From positions 3,057,356 through 3,121,355 of the forward strand of contig CM025849.1 of assembly GCA_003952965.2 (NCBI GenBank): a DNA stretch of 64,000 bases. The letters run 5' to 3'. The DNA comes from Morella rubra. Its lineage: Eukaryota > Streptophyta > Magnoliopsida > Fagales > Myricaceae. Positions 37,404-50,634 of this stretch are shown one piece after another. The translations under genes and the position numbers were made by a program. The notes beneath the pieces were generated by a model. The model was not told the DNA's origin and did not search any database. It was given only the letters and a program-made list of their open reading frames with translations. The number at the start of each line of letters is the position of its first letter. The stretch's first letter is position 1.

Positions 37404-38934
37404 CTATGACTTCGGCATAACAAAACAGCTTAGGGGGTAAGTTGGGATAGCAATGGCCACTGTCTTGATAAGAGTAGTTATACCCGCCTGCGATAGAAGC
37501 TTAGCACGCCAACCTGAAATTTTATTTAACAGCTGATCTTTTAAATGCGCAACTGCATTAGTTTTCGATCTTGGAATCAGCAATGGAAGACCCAAATGCT
37601 TAGCTTTGGGAGGCAATTTTTTGAGTCGCAAAACATCCAATATAGGAATAGTAGCAGAACTAGTAAAGTTACGACTAAAATGTAAAGAGGATTTCTCATA
37701 ATTTACTTTTTGGCCAGACCACTGTGAATATTTATTAAGGCATACCTGAATAGCTTTAGCATCTCTCACAGTTGCCTTTGCAAAAATCATAAGGTCATCG
37801 GCAAAAAGTAAATGAGACACAACCGGAGAACTCCTACTCAGCTTGATTCCCCGAAGCATTCCCTGCATTTCAGCTCGCACCAAAATCCTTGATAATATTT
37901 TAGAACAAATAATAAAAAGGGATGGGGATAGAGGATCACCTTGATGAAGTCCCCTAGATGGAGAGAGGTTACCATAGGGAGCCCCATTCAAAAGAATGGA
38001 GAAAGTTGGAGTCGAAATACACTGATGTATCCAACGAAGCCATTTTCACTGAAGCTGAAAAGCTTCAACACCTGAAGAAGGAAACTCCATTCCACCCGGT
38101 TATATGCTTTCTCCATATCCGCCTTTACCACTATCGACCCCCCTTTGCCTCGTTTATGACCCATCCCATGAAACAATTCCGCTGCCACGATGTAATTGTC
38201 CTGAATATTCCTACCTGGGACAAAAGCAATCTGAAGAGGTGATATCAATTTTGGCAAAAGACCTTTCAATCGTTCCGCCAAAATTTTGGAAATCAGCTTG
38301 TATATTACATTACATAGACTTATGGGACGAAATTGGCTTACTTTAGAGGCATTATCAATTTTTGGAATAAGGACCAGATTTGTTTGGTTCATCTCAGGCA
38401 ACAAACAATCAGTAGAGAAAAATGCTTGGACAGCATTAATAACGTCTGGTCCCACTATGGTCCAAAAATGCTTAAAAAACATAACAGTCATACCGTCGAG
38501 GCCCGGTGCTTTCTCCGGACTAATCTTCTTAAGGGTGGTGAATATTTCTTCCTCATCCAGTAATCTAGTTAGAGCCTTATTATCTTCAGTTGTAATCTCC
38601 TGGTGCACAAGCCCATCCAAGTCCACAGGAAAACACGGGTCGCTAGATGTGAATAAGTTGAGAAAAAAGCCAGAAATTCCTCTCCCACAGCCCTCCTACC
38701 CGAAATCCAACCCAGATGCTCATTTTTCAGTCTGTCTATATGGTTCTTGCACCGCCGAATAACTGTTGAGGCATGAAAAGATTTTGTATTTAGTTCACTC
38801 GAGGTGAGCCAATCAACACGAGACTTTTGTTTCCACAAAAGTTCCTCTCGTTTCCTCAACTCATCCAATTCCAACATCAGTAAATCTTCCCGATGTAGAT
38901 TTTCTTCCGAAGGATCTCCTTGCTGACACACCAA
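37404..38934 (-). pseudogene. LINE ORF2 reverse transcriptase domain
   Basis: The upstream linker (38934-38569) is followed by RT: KAPGLDGM, LIPK, FRPISLCNVIYK, VPGRNIQDN and the VKADMEKAYNRVEW block, then GLHQGDPLSPSLF and the active site FADD (HLLFADDLMIF). Frames change near 38600 and 37990, so the enzyme cannot be made whole. Confidence 0.95.
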
Positions 38935-39029
38935 AATCTGCTATTGGGCTGATTTTATAGCCTTATGGATATTACCGAAGTGATATTTATTCCACTTCCG
39001 CAGTGCAAACCTCACCGCCTTGATTTTTC

Positions 39030-39858
39030 TTAAGAAAATGCTCCCAGGGGACCAGAAAGAGATTGATTACAAGCAGTTGCCACAACATCAAAACAAGACT
39101 CATCCTGAGTCCAAAAACCTTCGAATTTAAATGCTTTGGGAACAAAAATCTCACCACCAAGAAAATCTAATATTATCGGGATATGATCAGATGGAGCAAT
39201 GGGGTGGTGACTAACTGTAGCATTTGGAAAAGCGGTACGCCAAAGGATATTGGCAATACTCCTATCGATTCTCTCCTGGATATGAGCCAAACCAGCACGC
39301 CGATTAGACCACGTAAATTGCCTTCCTGAAAAGCCCAAGTCCACATACCCATGAGATTCCAAAAAATTAACCAGACCCCTCGATGATAAACCTCTGACAA
39401 TTAGACCACCTCGCTTTTCACTTTGACAAAGCACATCATTAAAGTCTCCCAGACATACTCTGAGATTCCCAGGTTCACCCTCTAGCAACTCCATAGCTTT
39501 CCAAAAGTTTCCGTTGTCTTTCCACACTGAAGAACCATACACCAAGGAACAAAGAAAAGATGGAACTTCATTCTCAGGATGGACCAACAGATGGAAAATA
39601 TGACGGGACAAAAGAAGCACTTCAAATTTCAAATCCGGCCTCCAGCAAAATGTCAAACCTCCTTTGCTACCCAGGGGAGGAACAGAGAGAAAAAAAAGTA
39701 AAACCCAAATATCTCATAACCTTTGCAACAATCTCATCAGCACATTTTGTTTCTATTAAGAAAATCCCCACTGGATCAAATTCCTTAATGAGCGCCATCA
39801 GCGCTCTTCCAGCTGCAGGTCTGCGAAGACCCCAGTAATTCCAAGAAATTATCTTCAT
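39030..39858 (-). pseudogene. LINE ORF2 endonuclease domain
   Basis: It starts MKIISWNYWGLRR, where the usual family wording is SWNCRGL. Catalytic signatures LIETKC (Glu), LGDFND (Asp/Asn) and SDHIPI (Asp-His) are present. A frame change near 39660 separates the first ~63 residues from the rest. Confidence 0.92.
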
Positions 39859-40478
39859 GACGAGGGTGGGGGAAAGGTTTGGCCTGCCACCCGAGCCATG
39901 TTTGAAATCTGAAGGCTCCCGTTAACTCCTTGAACCGAAGGCCCATCACCCCCCTTCTTCTTACAGGAGCTACCACCGCGTCCAGAACAAGATACTACAT
40001 TATTTTCCCCGTTGCTATTGAATAGAGCAGCCAGAGATAATTCTTGGACTTCCAAATTGAAATGTTGGACTTTTTTCGATTTTTTTGCCAGTAAACTCGA
40101 AAGAGGGGGGGAAAGAGGATTGACCATTCTTTTGAGACTATCTCTGGCTGGAGAATCCCCATCCACACGCCTTGTATCACCTGATCCACTATCAGAATTA
40201 GGCAGATTAGTAATCTTTATACCCTTCCAACCCGAAGCTCGTTTCCAGCGAGATGAACTTGCTGTGGAGAGAAGACCCTCCTCCTTGCCACCTACTGGAG
40301 GTCCCATATCGATAAACCCCAGATAATTCCTTGCCAACTCAATGCTAGTTTCAAGGCTCATTGGAGCTTTACCCTTGGAAGATGTTTCAACATCTGGCAT
40401 CTCCTTACCCTGTAAGTGAGGATCCGTGAAACCTGCAAGAGGACTCATGGGCTGAGATTCTATTATAATATCATCCAC
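39855..40478 (-). pseudogene. LINE ORF1 C-terminal part
   Basis: An open frame of 207 codons upstream of the endonuclease. It has a polar, Ser/Lys-rich tail as in plant L1 ORF1. The N-terminal DUF4283 and CCHC region is missing because of 5' truncation. Its end overlaps the ORF2 start by 4 bp. Confidence 0.75.
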
Positions 40479-40798
40479 AGTTGCAACTTAAAGCTTAGAG
40501 GCATCCTTTGCCTTGGACACATTCACATCCTTAGGACATAATTTAGATAACACCCCTAGACGAGAATCCCCTTTCTGCAACCGCCCTTTAAGGTTCTCTC
40601 TTGGGACTTCTATAGAGCCCAGGCTCCCAGTATTAGAAAAACAAAGACCCCCCACCTCTGGAGGCCTGCCCCAACTTTTCTCTTGGGGACATTCTCAAGA
40701 CTCCTAGATAAGAGTTGATTAACCGTAAGATCGCCCCTTAACGAGTCGCCAAATGCCTGATAATATGGATGTGGATCCACTTGATCGCATACACATGT

Positions 40799-40815
40799 GG
40801 ATTTGGTCATCTCTT
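40799..40815. repeat. LINE target-site duplication, copy 2
   Basis: GGATTTGGTCATCTCTT, identical to 35648-35664. Confidence 0.95.
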
Positions 40816-41490
40816 ATTCCTTCTTTTCTCCTACTCCAAACGGAATTCGGGATATCACAAATACCACCCTAAAATTGTCTTTTTGGTCCAATGGCCACTA
40901 TCGAGATTGGCGTCTGACTTAAGATGGAACAACACCATGAAAGACATGCATGGATGATCCTCTTCTCCACCTTCACAAGTCGAGCTTCAATAACCTCTAA
41001 AATTTTTTAAGATGAAAACTGTTAATGTAGCAAAATCTGAACCATTTAATTAAATTAACAACCTTTATTGGGTCCTTAAAAAAAGGAAAAAGGAACCTTC
41101 TATTGAATTTTCGGTTAGCCCAAAACTCACTCATGCATCCCGAGAAATCTCAAGCTGGGCCTTTTTTAGAAGTTTGGGCTGTAACTACTCACGAGAAACA
41201 CCAACCCCCAAAATGAAGATTTTCGCAACTACGGCCCGCTTGGAGTATTTCCATTCAAAGTTTTTTTTTTTTTTTTCTAGGCTCCCTTTAAACTTTAAAG
41301 GTTGGAAATAGCCAAATGGGCCTTAAGGTTCCGTTCTCTCAATGTCCGCTCCCACCTTTAGAGGGCTCAAATTTAGGTTCAAAAGCACTGCATCTGGGCC
41401 TTGAGCAGGCCCTTTTGATCGGCCCTATCAATTAACATAGGGCCCTCCTTAATAATAAGATTGATAATAAACATAATTTGTACTTTTTTA
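40816..41490. other. Intergenic, no gene seen
   Basis: No recognised coding sequence or element ends. Confidence 0.5.
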
Positions 41491-41908
41491 GGGGTCAATA
41501 CATTTTTCACCCACGAATTACCATAGGTTTTATACTATGCACCATAAACTACCACTTTTGTTACATTTTGTCCTTTAACTACTAATTTTAGACACTACAC
41601 CCTCTTTCAATTTTTTAGACTAAAATGACGATAATGCCCTTGACCCGCTTTGCATATATTAAAGGTATTATTGTAAATTCATTAAATTTTGGGGGTATTA
41701 TTGTCGAATAGATGATGCAAAGTGTCTAACATTGGTAGCTGTACTAGTAGAGTAGTTGTAGTTGTAGGGTGTAAAGTGTCTAAAAATTTGACAACAAGTG
41801 CAAAGTGTCTAAAATTGATAGTTAAATGAAATGTAATAAAAATTATAGTTTATGGTGCAAAGTGTAAAAAAAATAATAGTTTGAATGTAAAAAGTGTATT
41901 TACCCCCC
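41491..41908. mobile_element. Foldback MITE with ~110-bp inverted arms
   Basis: The left arm (GGGGTCAATACATTTTTCAC...GCACCATAAACTACCAC...AATTTTAGACAC) is nearly the inverse of the right arm (GTGTCTAAAATT...TTTATGGTGCAAAGTG...AAAAAGTGTATTTACCCCC). The middle carries further copies of the AAAGTGTCTAA motif. The target duplication cannot be read because both sides are T-runs. No coding capacity. Confidence 0.75.
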
Positions 41909-43195
41909 TTTTTTTTTAACATGAACTTAATATAAGTATATATATATATATACACGTGGAGTTCCTTTGAGAACGTAGTTGATTTTGATAAACTATGGCA
42001 TTTCATAATTTATTTTCGAAAAATTAATATCATCATCGGCTATGATTGGAACGGACAAATTAGACCACATCAAACAGCAATTTAGCTTCTAATGGGGTTG
42101 GAAAGCTCCTTTTTTGCTACCAATTTTAGACACTACACCCTTTTTCAATTTTTTAGACTAAAATAACGATAATGCCCTTGACCCACTTTGCATATATTAA
42201 AGGTATTATTGTAAATTCATTAAATTTTTGGGGGTATTATTGTCGAATGGATGATGCAAAGTGTCTAACATTGGTAGTTGTACTAGTAGGGTAGTTGTAG
42301 TTGTAGGGTGTAAAGTGTCTAAAAATTTGACAACAAGTGCAAAATGTCTAAAATAGATAGTTAAAAAGGTGAAATGTAATAAAAATGATAGTTTATAGTG
42401 CAAAGTGAAAAAAAAAAAGTTTGTATATAAAAAGTGTATTTACCCCTTTTCTTTTTAACATGAACTTAATATAAGTATATATATATTATACACGTGGAGT
42501 TCCTTTGAGAACGTAGTTGATTTGATAAACTATGGCATTTCATAATTTATTTTCGAAAAATTAATATCATCATCGGCTATGATTGGAACGGACAAATTAA
42601 ACCACATCAAACAGCAATTTAGCTTCTAATAGGGATGGAAAGCTCCTTTTTTGCTACCATTTTAGACACTACACCCTCTTTCAATTTTTTAGACTAAAAT
42701 GACGATAATGCCTTGACCCACTTTGCATATATTAAAGGTATTATTGTAAATTCATTAAATTTTGGGGGTATTATTGTCGAATAGATCATGCAAAGTGTCT
42801 AACATTAGTAGTTGTACTAGTAAGGTAGTTGTAGTTGTAGAGTGTAAAGTGTTTAAAAATTTGACAACAAGTGCAAAATGTCTAAAATAGATAGTTAAAA
42901 AGGTGAAATATAATAAAAATGATAGTTTATAGTGCAAAATGTAAAAAAAAAAAAAATAGGTTTCTATATAAAAGTGTATTTATCCCTTTTCTTTTTAACA
43001 TAAACTTAATATAAGTATATATATATATATACACGTGGAGTTCCTTTGAGAAGGTAGTTGATTTGATAGACTATGGCATTTCATAATTTATTTTCGAAAA
43101 ATTAATATCATCATCGGCTATGATTGGAACGGACAAATTAGACCACATCAAACAGCAATTTAGCTTCCAATAGGGATGGAAAGCTCCTTTTTTGT
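41584..43195 (+). repeat. Three-copy tandem array, ~537-bp unit
   Basis: Units 41584-42121, 42122-42658 and 42659-~43195 are near-identical. Each unit starts inside the left arm of the MITE (AATTTTAGACACTACACCC), contains the rest of the MITE, a TA-rich microsatellite, ACACGTGGAGTTCC and a unique ~150-bp tail ending GAAAGCTCCTTTTTTG. Only the first unit retains the outer ~90 bp of the MITE's left arm, so triplication came after MITE insertion. Confidence 0.92.
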
Positions 43196-46100
43196 CAAGA
43201 TGATGTTAAAAATGGTAGTAATTATGTAAGCTTTTTCACTTATGGCCTTTTTAATTTCGAGATCGGTAGCTTCGGGACCATCAAATTAGTCATAAATCAA
43301 CCACTTTCGATAATTAAGAAATCCTACTTCTCTAAAGTCAATAAAAACTTTAATACATCTAAAATTAGAAAAAAAAAAAAAAAGATTTGATAGCTCAATT
43401 TTAAAATGCTTAGTTCGTTTTTCTTGCATGTTTGGGTGTGATAAACTTATAGGCTTAGCAAGAGACTTTGTTGGAGTATACGTATCACTTTACATGTATG
43501 ATTTGCGCTTAACCCACCACTTCTTGTAGTATTTTATCCCTAAATGTATACACCTCTATGCACGTTAGCTTTAATATCAAAACTATATAAATAGTATATA
43601 TTATTAATACGATTTTAGCTTTATATTAAATTAGCAGCGTCTTAATTAGTTATATAGTCTGCGGTCCACTTCAATTGGCCCAAATCTTAAAAAGATCAAA
43701 TACTCTTCGAGGAAATTCCAAAATGACCAGAGGGTCCACTGAACAGAACCGTCTAAATTGAAGATTAACATGAGATAACGTCAACATCGACGATTAAGAT
43801 GGACAGCTAGAAAGTTCCAGTTTTCTGATGAACAGAATAAGAATAAGAAAACAAAAACCAAAGAAAAAGGCACCGGGGGGCGGGAGAGAGATAATAAAGT
43901 ACCCTACATAAGTGTGGTACGTTGGGCCACACCAGATTTTGGTCATGCCTTAATCATGCTCGGACATATATCACTTGTCCTTGGTACGTATGCAGTAAAC
44001 TTTCTTGCCAGTTTCTGACCTTTTTCGCAAACACTTTTGTCCTTGAAGCTTCCATGGTCGTTTCATTCTTCGAGCTACTATCCTCCAAAGTTTTATAAGT
44101 GGTCATGACGTCAAATTCATTTTAAAAAGGATTTTAAGAGAATTAGTACATTTACCCTTTTATAGAAATGAATTTTCTAAGTTGTGAACTAAATAGTATT
44201 TTCTTTCCAGCAATAAGGGAGATCCGATATTCAATTTATTGGACAGACCTAATTCAATATCCGTACGAGTTGAATTCAATATTATAGTAAATTTCGGCGA
44301 AACTGACCGATGTACTAACTTATCCTCATTTTAAGTCTCGAATTTTTTTACACAAATAATAGTTTGAACCCTATATATACGATCATCTTGTATCATGTTA
44401 CATCCAAATTATTATTAACAAAAGAGGAATCACATAAACAGTTGAGTCGCTCAAAAGTAGCAAGTGGACCAACATTTTCAGCCAGCTATATCCAAACAAA
44501 GCAGGTGAAGTTTTGCCACCTTTAGCGTTTGTCGCCGCCACACAAGGCCGCTTAGGAGGCATTATTAGTGGATAGATAGATAGATATTGTAAGAGACATA
44601 AAAATCCAATGGTTTGAATATTTTGTGGTCAAAATTACACTCGTTAATTTAGTATAAATTATAAACAAAAAAAATGATGAAAACTCAGCCCTTTTTTTTT
44701 ATTAATTGTTAAGTGGTCAGGATTTTATTTATCTTGTCTCTACGATTTTCTAAATACTCTGGGAGGTATTTATTATGATGTAACCCTTTTAACCGCCATG
44801 CATCCGCATCGTCAAATTAAATATCCCTATGTATTTTCCCTTTCAAAAATATCTAGTATGAGCTAACAAGATCAGTTGACGGAAAAGTCTAATCAATAAC
44901 CTGGACCAAATGATTATATATATTTCTTTATCCTTGCGATTTTAATTTATAAATCTTCTGATATCTTCAGTTTTCAAGCTTAATATACAAAAAATGTCTC
45001 AACCACGTCACACTGGTACTTAAATAGTTTAGTCAATTGGGCAGCCAAGTTACAACTTACGAATTTCTCTTAATACGGTTTAATTTGTTCAACTTTCATC
45101 ACCTTGAAAAGATTAACTACTATTTAGACCAACTCTCCGTACTTATTCGAAAGTCAGCAAGACTATTATTCAATCAGTATTATCTATTAATTCACTAGTT
45201 TCAAGATAAGAATTGGAGTGAATATAATTTGAAAGTCAACAAGACTGTTATCTAATCCGTATTATCTATTAATTATAACTCAAATGAAATATTTTGCAAT
45301 AAAAATACTCATGTGATCATCTGCTAAAGAGATTACTCTGATTGTCCCTTCGCCCCTTCTTGCTCACAAACAGAAGGTTTTGCGAAAAGTGATACTTTCG
45401 ATAAAAAAAAATTGTCAGCTTGAAACATCAGCCCACGGACAGGACTGTTATGAAAATCGATCAAATTTGAAATGTTACAACCAGACCTGGCAAGCAATTA
45501 GGACCAAAATGAGCTGGTCAAGCTAGAGGCGACCTATATATTAAATGAGCCAACTGGAATGAACTTAGCACAGCAGAACTCCGAACGCCATTCAAAAAAG
45601 AAAAGCTTTCAGACTTGGCCGAGCTGTCATGGGCAGCAAATTATTGAAGAGGTGTGGGTAGGAATTATTTTATTTTATTGAAACGTTAAAATTTAAGTAA
45701 TAACCAATCACGTGTATTATCACATCTCATTTGAGTTACATAAATGAGACTTTGAACTAATTTTTAAATTCTGCCGACTTAAATTTAAATTAGGTTCGTT
45801 TGTTTCATCCCAAACAAAAATTTGTATTGTGTTTTTCCTTGCTTTTGATACGTAGGTGTTTGGGAAGGTCGGTAAAATTTTGTCAAATAAAAATAGAACA
45901 GATCAACTGTAAAATAACACATTAATTTAAGTAGAGTGATTTCTTCTTCGAAGGAAGGTAATTTCTATTTCTATTTCTCAGTCTCCAGCCGCACTTGAAC
46001 GATTGAATTCGTACTGTTCTTTCTTTTTTCTCGCCCTCCCAGTTTTATGATCTTGATATATAGTCATAATTTTCTGTACTTTATTGTTTAAAAATATTTT

Positions 46101-47279
46101 TTTTTATGAGAAATATTTTATTCGATTGTTACATATGTTATTTTTAGTTTATCACAAACTGACATTAAGGATCAAGTTTACTAAATATACAAGATTACAT
46201 AAAAATATAACATGTATCAAATATTATGAAAAATAGCTTTCGGGAAAAATGTTTTGAGATAGCAACAAAAAGCTAAAAATTATAATACTTTATTGAAAAA
46301 AAAAATCACTTGAAACTACTTTACTGCATAAATAGCTTTACGTCCAAACAAATGAAGCCTTAATCAAGATAGTGGTTTCAAGTCTGATTCTCTATGGGAA
46401 TTATACCATAATCAATATAAGTGGTCCACTACCCATGGAAAATTACTCAAAAAAAATCCGCCAACTTAGATATTATCCTAATAAATATTGATTAATTACT
46501 AGTCAATATTCCTAAACCCAAGTGGAAGTTAATCTGACTTGACAAAATTTTCTAAGTAGTTAGTACTTAATAAAATCTTGCGGAACCATAGCAATTAATT
46601 CTTTAATCTTCTTTACCGCATCCATACTAATGGAGAGCGACACATTTCTAACTCCGCAAATTTTAATGCAAAAGCACACGTGATGGTCGCCACAAATTTT
46701 GACATTTTCGTTAATAGCATCTCTTTTCTCTTTTCGTTGGTATTGTTTTCAAGGTGGTAATTGGTACAATGTAAGAGGGACAACCATACTAGATTAGTGC
46801 AAGTCATATGTGAGCTGGTCAAGAGGAATGGGGTGCAAAAAAAAACACACACAATATATATATATATATATATACCACTTATTCTATTGGGATATTTGAT
46901 AAAAATTAACATTGATTCAAAGAATATTAGTGGGGAGATAGTCAACGTCACAAGCCAATGAGACACCGGCACGTTAGCTTTTATATTTGCGTGTAAACCT
47001 CCTGTGATTACTTTACACTTGGATGACACGATGATGGATGGCTTTTGCTGGTTTTACTGCAAGATAGGAACCGGGCCTAATGTCTAGTACTCCCAACATG
47101 TGCACTAAGGAAGCAGGACAACGTGGGGGTGGGGAGGCGGAAAATGTGCAATTATGGGTAATAAATAAGACTTGAGACCACTAAGGCTGGGTGGTCTATA
47201 ATGGGTAGACATTGAACTTTGGCACTTGTTTTGTCATTATACTTGACCGACCAACTCGTAGTAATGATTATTTGAAGTT
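43196..47279. other. Intergenic, A+T-rich, no gene seen
   Basis: 4 kb with no recognised gene. It contains a short imperfect duplication (45148-45200 and 45227-45275; GAAAGTCARCAAGACT...TATTATCTATTAATT) and a TA microsatellite at 46853-46874. Confidence 0.55.
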
Positions 47280-47490
47280 TCTCCAAAATAGCCAATTCAG
47301 TAATTTTTTTGTCAAAATTGCATGATATAGTTTGAAAGAGAGCGATAGATATAATAAATAAATCATACACTATTTAATATTATTTCTCTAAAATAGTCAA
47401 TTTAATAATTTTTTTGTCAAAATTGCATGATATAATTTGAAAGAGAGCAATAGATATAATAAATAAATCATACACTATTTAATATTATTC
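47280..47490. repeat. Tandem duplication, 105-bp unit
   Basis: Two copies (47280-47384, 47385-47490) share TTTTTTTGTCAAAATTGCAT and the TAATAAATAAATCATACACT stretch with a few substitutions. Confidence 0.9.
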
Positions 47491-47999
47491 ATATAAAATT
47501 TCAAGAACTATGAACTTTACAATGAGATCTATCTGTTGTGTTTATATCTATATAAATTGAATCATGTAATTCGAATAAAAAATTATAGTGAATCACCCAA
47601 GAAACTAATTTTTAATGGCCTAGGAATGAAGACCGATGGTGGAGTTTCCACTCGTGCTGTTAGATTTTTGATGTTTTAAAGGGCGCACTTGGAATAGGTA
47701 TCTGAGTTTATGCCGTACACATTGATCAAGATTGAATTGTCTCTAGTGTTCTAGTTTAATGGAAAGCAAAATTAATGAATATTGTATGGTTTGGATCTTG
47801 AGTCCCTTTTGACCGTTGAGAGCTGCTATCCTCATGGTGCGATAATGACTGGATTACATAATTTTAGCTTGAGTGTTGATCAAAATTTTCAAAGGATCGT
47901 CTCTTTCGTCTCTCCCACCATTATGATGGTCTCAAGTTTCATGTAATTTTCAAGGCTTTCTTGTGTTCAATAAATTTCAATCGATGCTCTTATGCAATT

Positions 48000-48310
48000 A
48001 TAGCGACATTATAAGAAAAATACAATTTGTACCTTCAAACTATGAGATTTTTAATATTTTACACTTTAAACCATATTTTTTTGTTACATTGTGCTCACCA
48101 ACTATTGATTTCATGCATTTTGCATCCTTTATTAAAATTTTCTGTTAAGTTAAACGGATTTTTTTTTGGGCGAATGAAATAACTATTTGTCCCTAAAATT
48201 TTTTTTTTTGAAGATGACATTTTCAGAAAGGTAAAATAGTAAGTTAAAAAAAAATCAATTTTCAATTAAAATTGACAGAAAATTTTGAGGCTGAAATTGT
48301 TGGTTGATGC
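48000..48310. mobile_element. Possible foldback MITE
   Basis: CACCAACTATTGATTTCATG...AAAATTTTCTGTTAA on the left is roughly the inverse of AAAATTTTGAGGCTGAAATTGTTGGTTGATGC on the right. The style (TACACTTTAAACCAT, TTGTTACATTGTG) resembles the MITE at 41491. Ends are not sharp. Confidence 0.4.
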
Positions 48311-48451
48311 AAAATTTCAAAACCCTGCAAAAGAAACAAGTCTTCCAAGACATTATTGCAATAACCCTTCCAAAAGCTACGTTCTTGAAGGTAAATGTTG
48401 GAATCTTCACCCCCAAACGCTTCCATGTTTAGAACACAAGAAAGCCCTGTT

Positions 48452-48611
<160 letters not shown>

Positions 48612-50339
48612 TAATGTTTTGACATGTATTGACAAGAAGGGTGTGTTTGTTTACTAAAATTTTAGGTCTTCTAAAATTTTAATATAATAAAATAATTATA
48701 ATATATTTTCTTCTATTAAATCATTACTTTTCACTATAATAAATATAAAAATTTATTCAAATCATCTCTCCCTTCACTTTTTCATCAATTTCAATACTCT
48801 AAAATTTTAACCTTACTGAAATTTTATCCTCCCTAAAATTTCACTATAACGTGAACATGGCACATTTTGAATGAAAGAAGAATCAAAGACAAAAAAAGTA
48901 ACAAGAAGAACCTTCTTTGGATTTGACAAGGCAATGCAACTACTGCTAAATTTATTGAGTTGGTTACTCTGAGGACACAGTAGGTGGCGGAATTTAGTAT
49001 ACGCGAGACACACAAGAGGGGGAGACTACTCCTTCTGCAACATGCCCTTTGACAATGGCTCTTAACATTAGCCTAGCAAGTCACGGAGGTCAACCTTCCG
49101 CGTGCTTTGGTTTGGTTGCCCAAACTGCAGCCACAAACATCCACCTCCGAGCTTAAAGTCCCATACCAAAAGTCCCATTTTGTGGGGCGAAATCAAAGCA
49201 GGACATCTGCCTAATGTGAAAGCTATACTAATCCGACCCCGTTTTCGACCCCTGGGTATTCAGATTGTCAAAGCACAGACTATTATACCACCGTGTTCTG
49301 GAAGCTACATGATTTTGTCCTTTCGAAATGGTAATAGAATCTTGACACTGCAAACCCAATTCCTGCTTGATTGGAATATAAGTAGAGACCACCTTAGCTA
49401 GAGCCTGAGTTAACGAGTTTATTTAGGCCGAACACGAGAAGAAACGAGGAGCTATCAGGGGCGTGGAATTGGAAACGAACCGAATCTCTCCTTCAGTCGG
49501 TCACACCTAGAAGTAAAGTATATATTGAATCCTTCTGTCTGATATATTTGTCTAATTTTGTAGCTTTTAAGTTTCTTGAACCCACCTTCTATGAAATAGA
49601 TGGATCTATTAGCCTTGTTTGAGGCTGAACTAGTTTTTTTTTTTTTTTTAAAAAAAAAAAACCACTGCTACGACTTTTTTGTTTTTTTATGATAAGTCCA
49701 CTGCTGCGGCTAATAACAAGTGTTAAGGTTTAGGCTTCGAGGATTAAGGAACAGGAAAGAAAAGACTATTCGTTTGTGCTGTCAATCGTTGTAGCTGGCT
49801 GACAGCTATACACAAACACAGGACCTTTCAAAAAAAAAAAAAAAAAAAAACTTGTATCTTGCAATTTATTATTGGAACCGTACATTTTCGAAAAGAGAAA
49901 TTCCGAGTAAGTATATCTTGTCGTAAAACTCATGTTATTTAAAATTTGATGTGAATAATATTAAATAGTATAAAATTAATCCGTTTAATTTCTATCGCTG
50001 AATAGTAACGTGAAATTCAAACAAAAAATTAATCCTGATAAAAGGAAAGGAAACCCGTTCCAACTTCCCTCAAACTACTTGGTTCTTGTTACAAGTTCAA
50101 GGTTCTCCAGGTAAGCTGGACGGTAACAACTAAACTAGAAAAAAAAAATACAGAGACTTAAACATTCAAGAAAATATAAGATTGGGGGATTTTTCTTACC
50201 CGACTAGAAAATTGGTATATTCAGTTTCAGACAGAGTTATTTAGAAGGACCGAAAAAAGGGGATAAATAATCAAGAAAATCAGATTGGATTTTTCTAGCA
50301 GATTAGAAAATTAATATAATCAGGTTCAGTGAGAGAATC
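48612..50339. other. Intergenic, no gene recognised
   Basis: It contains homopolymer runs (49634-49662, 49829-49850) and a diverged tandem duplication, 50165-50236 and 50269-50335. A 99-codon frame at 49102-49401 has no recognised domain. Confidence 0.5.
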
Positions 50340-50634
50340 AATCGTTATTCGTTAGTTTCCTCTCCTCTCCTGAGTCTTCTTCTTCTTTTGTGTGTTGATT
50401 TACTCTAAATATCTGGAATCGGCTAATCATTTAAAATCCTGGCAAGATAACACAAGTCAACAGCACCGGTTGTTTCTGTACATGAGAATTAATTAATTAA
50501 TCAGTTTCTCAAAAAAGGGTGTGTTTTTATGGTGATATTAACTCAACACCTTGTTTTACAGCACACCTTTCCCAACTTATCCCTCTCCGGATTAAAACAT
50601 CCACCGTGTCTTACTCTCTTTCAATTTAACTTTG

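Larger units (their letters stand above)
35665..40798 (-). mobile_element. L1-type LINE, 5'-truncated, with perfect 17-bp target duplication
   Basis: 5.13 kb on the minus strand, ending in a poly(A) tail (T-run at 35666-35682). It is bounded by identical 17-bp duplications at 35648-35664 and 40799-40815, the mark of target-primed reverse transcription. Parts in order: tail of ORF1 (40478-39855), apurinic endonuclease (39858-39030), reverse transcriptase (38626-37404), zinc-binding RVT domain (36740-36264), and RNase H (about 36200-35706). ORF1 lacks its N-terminal half, so the copy is 5'-truncated. ORF2 is broken by at least five frameshifts or stops (for example around 39660, 38600, 37990, 37400 and 37000), so it is inactive. 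The intact target duplication suggests moderate age. Confidence 0.95.

Noticed and set aside
43520-43535. CTTCTTGTAGTAT as the missing right end of the CACTA element at 29530
   Set aside because: The terminus is imperfect, there are no subterminal repeats, and it lies 14 kb away beyond a nested LINE and tandem array.
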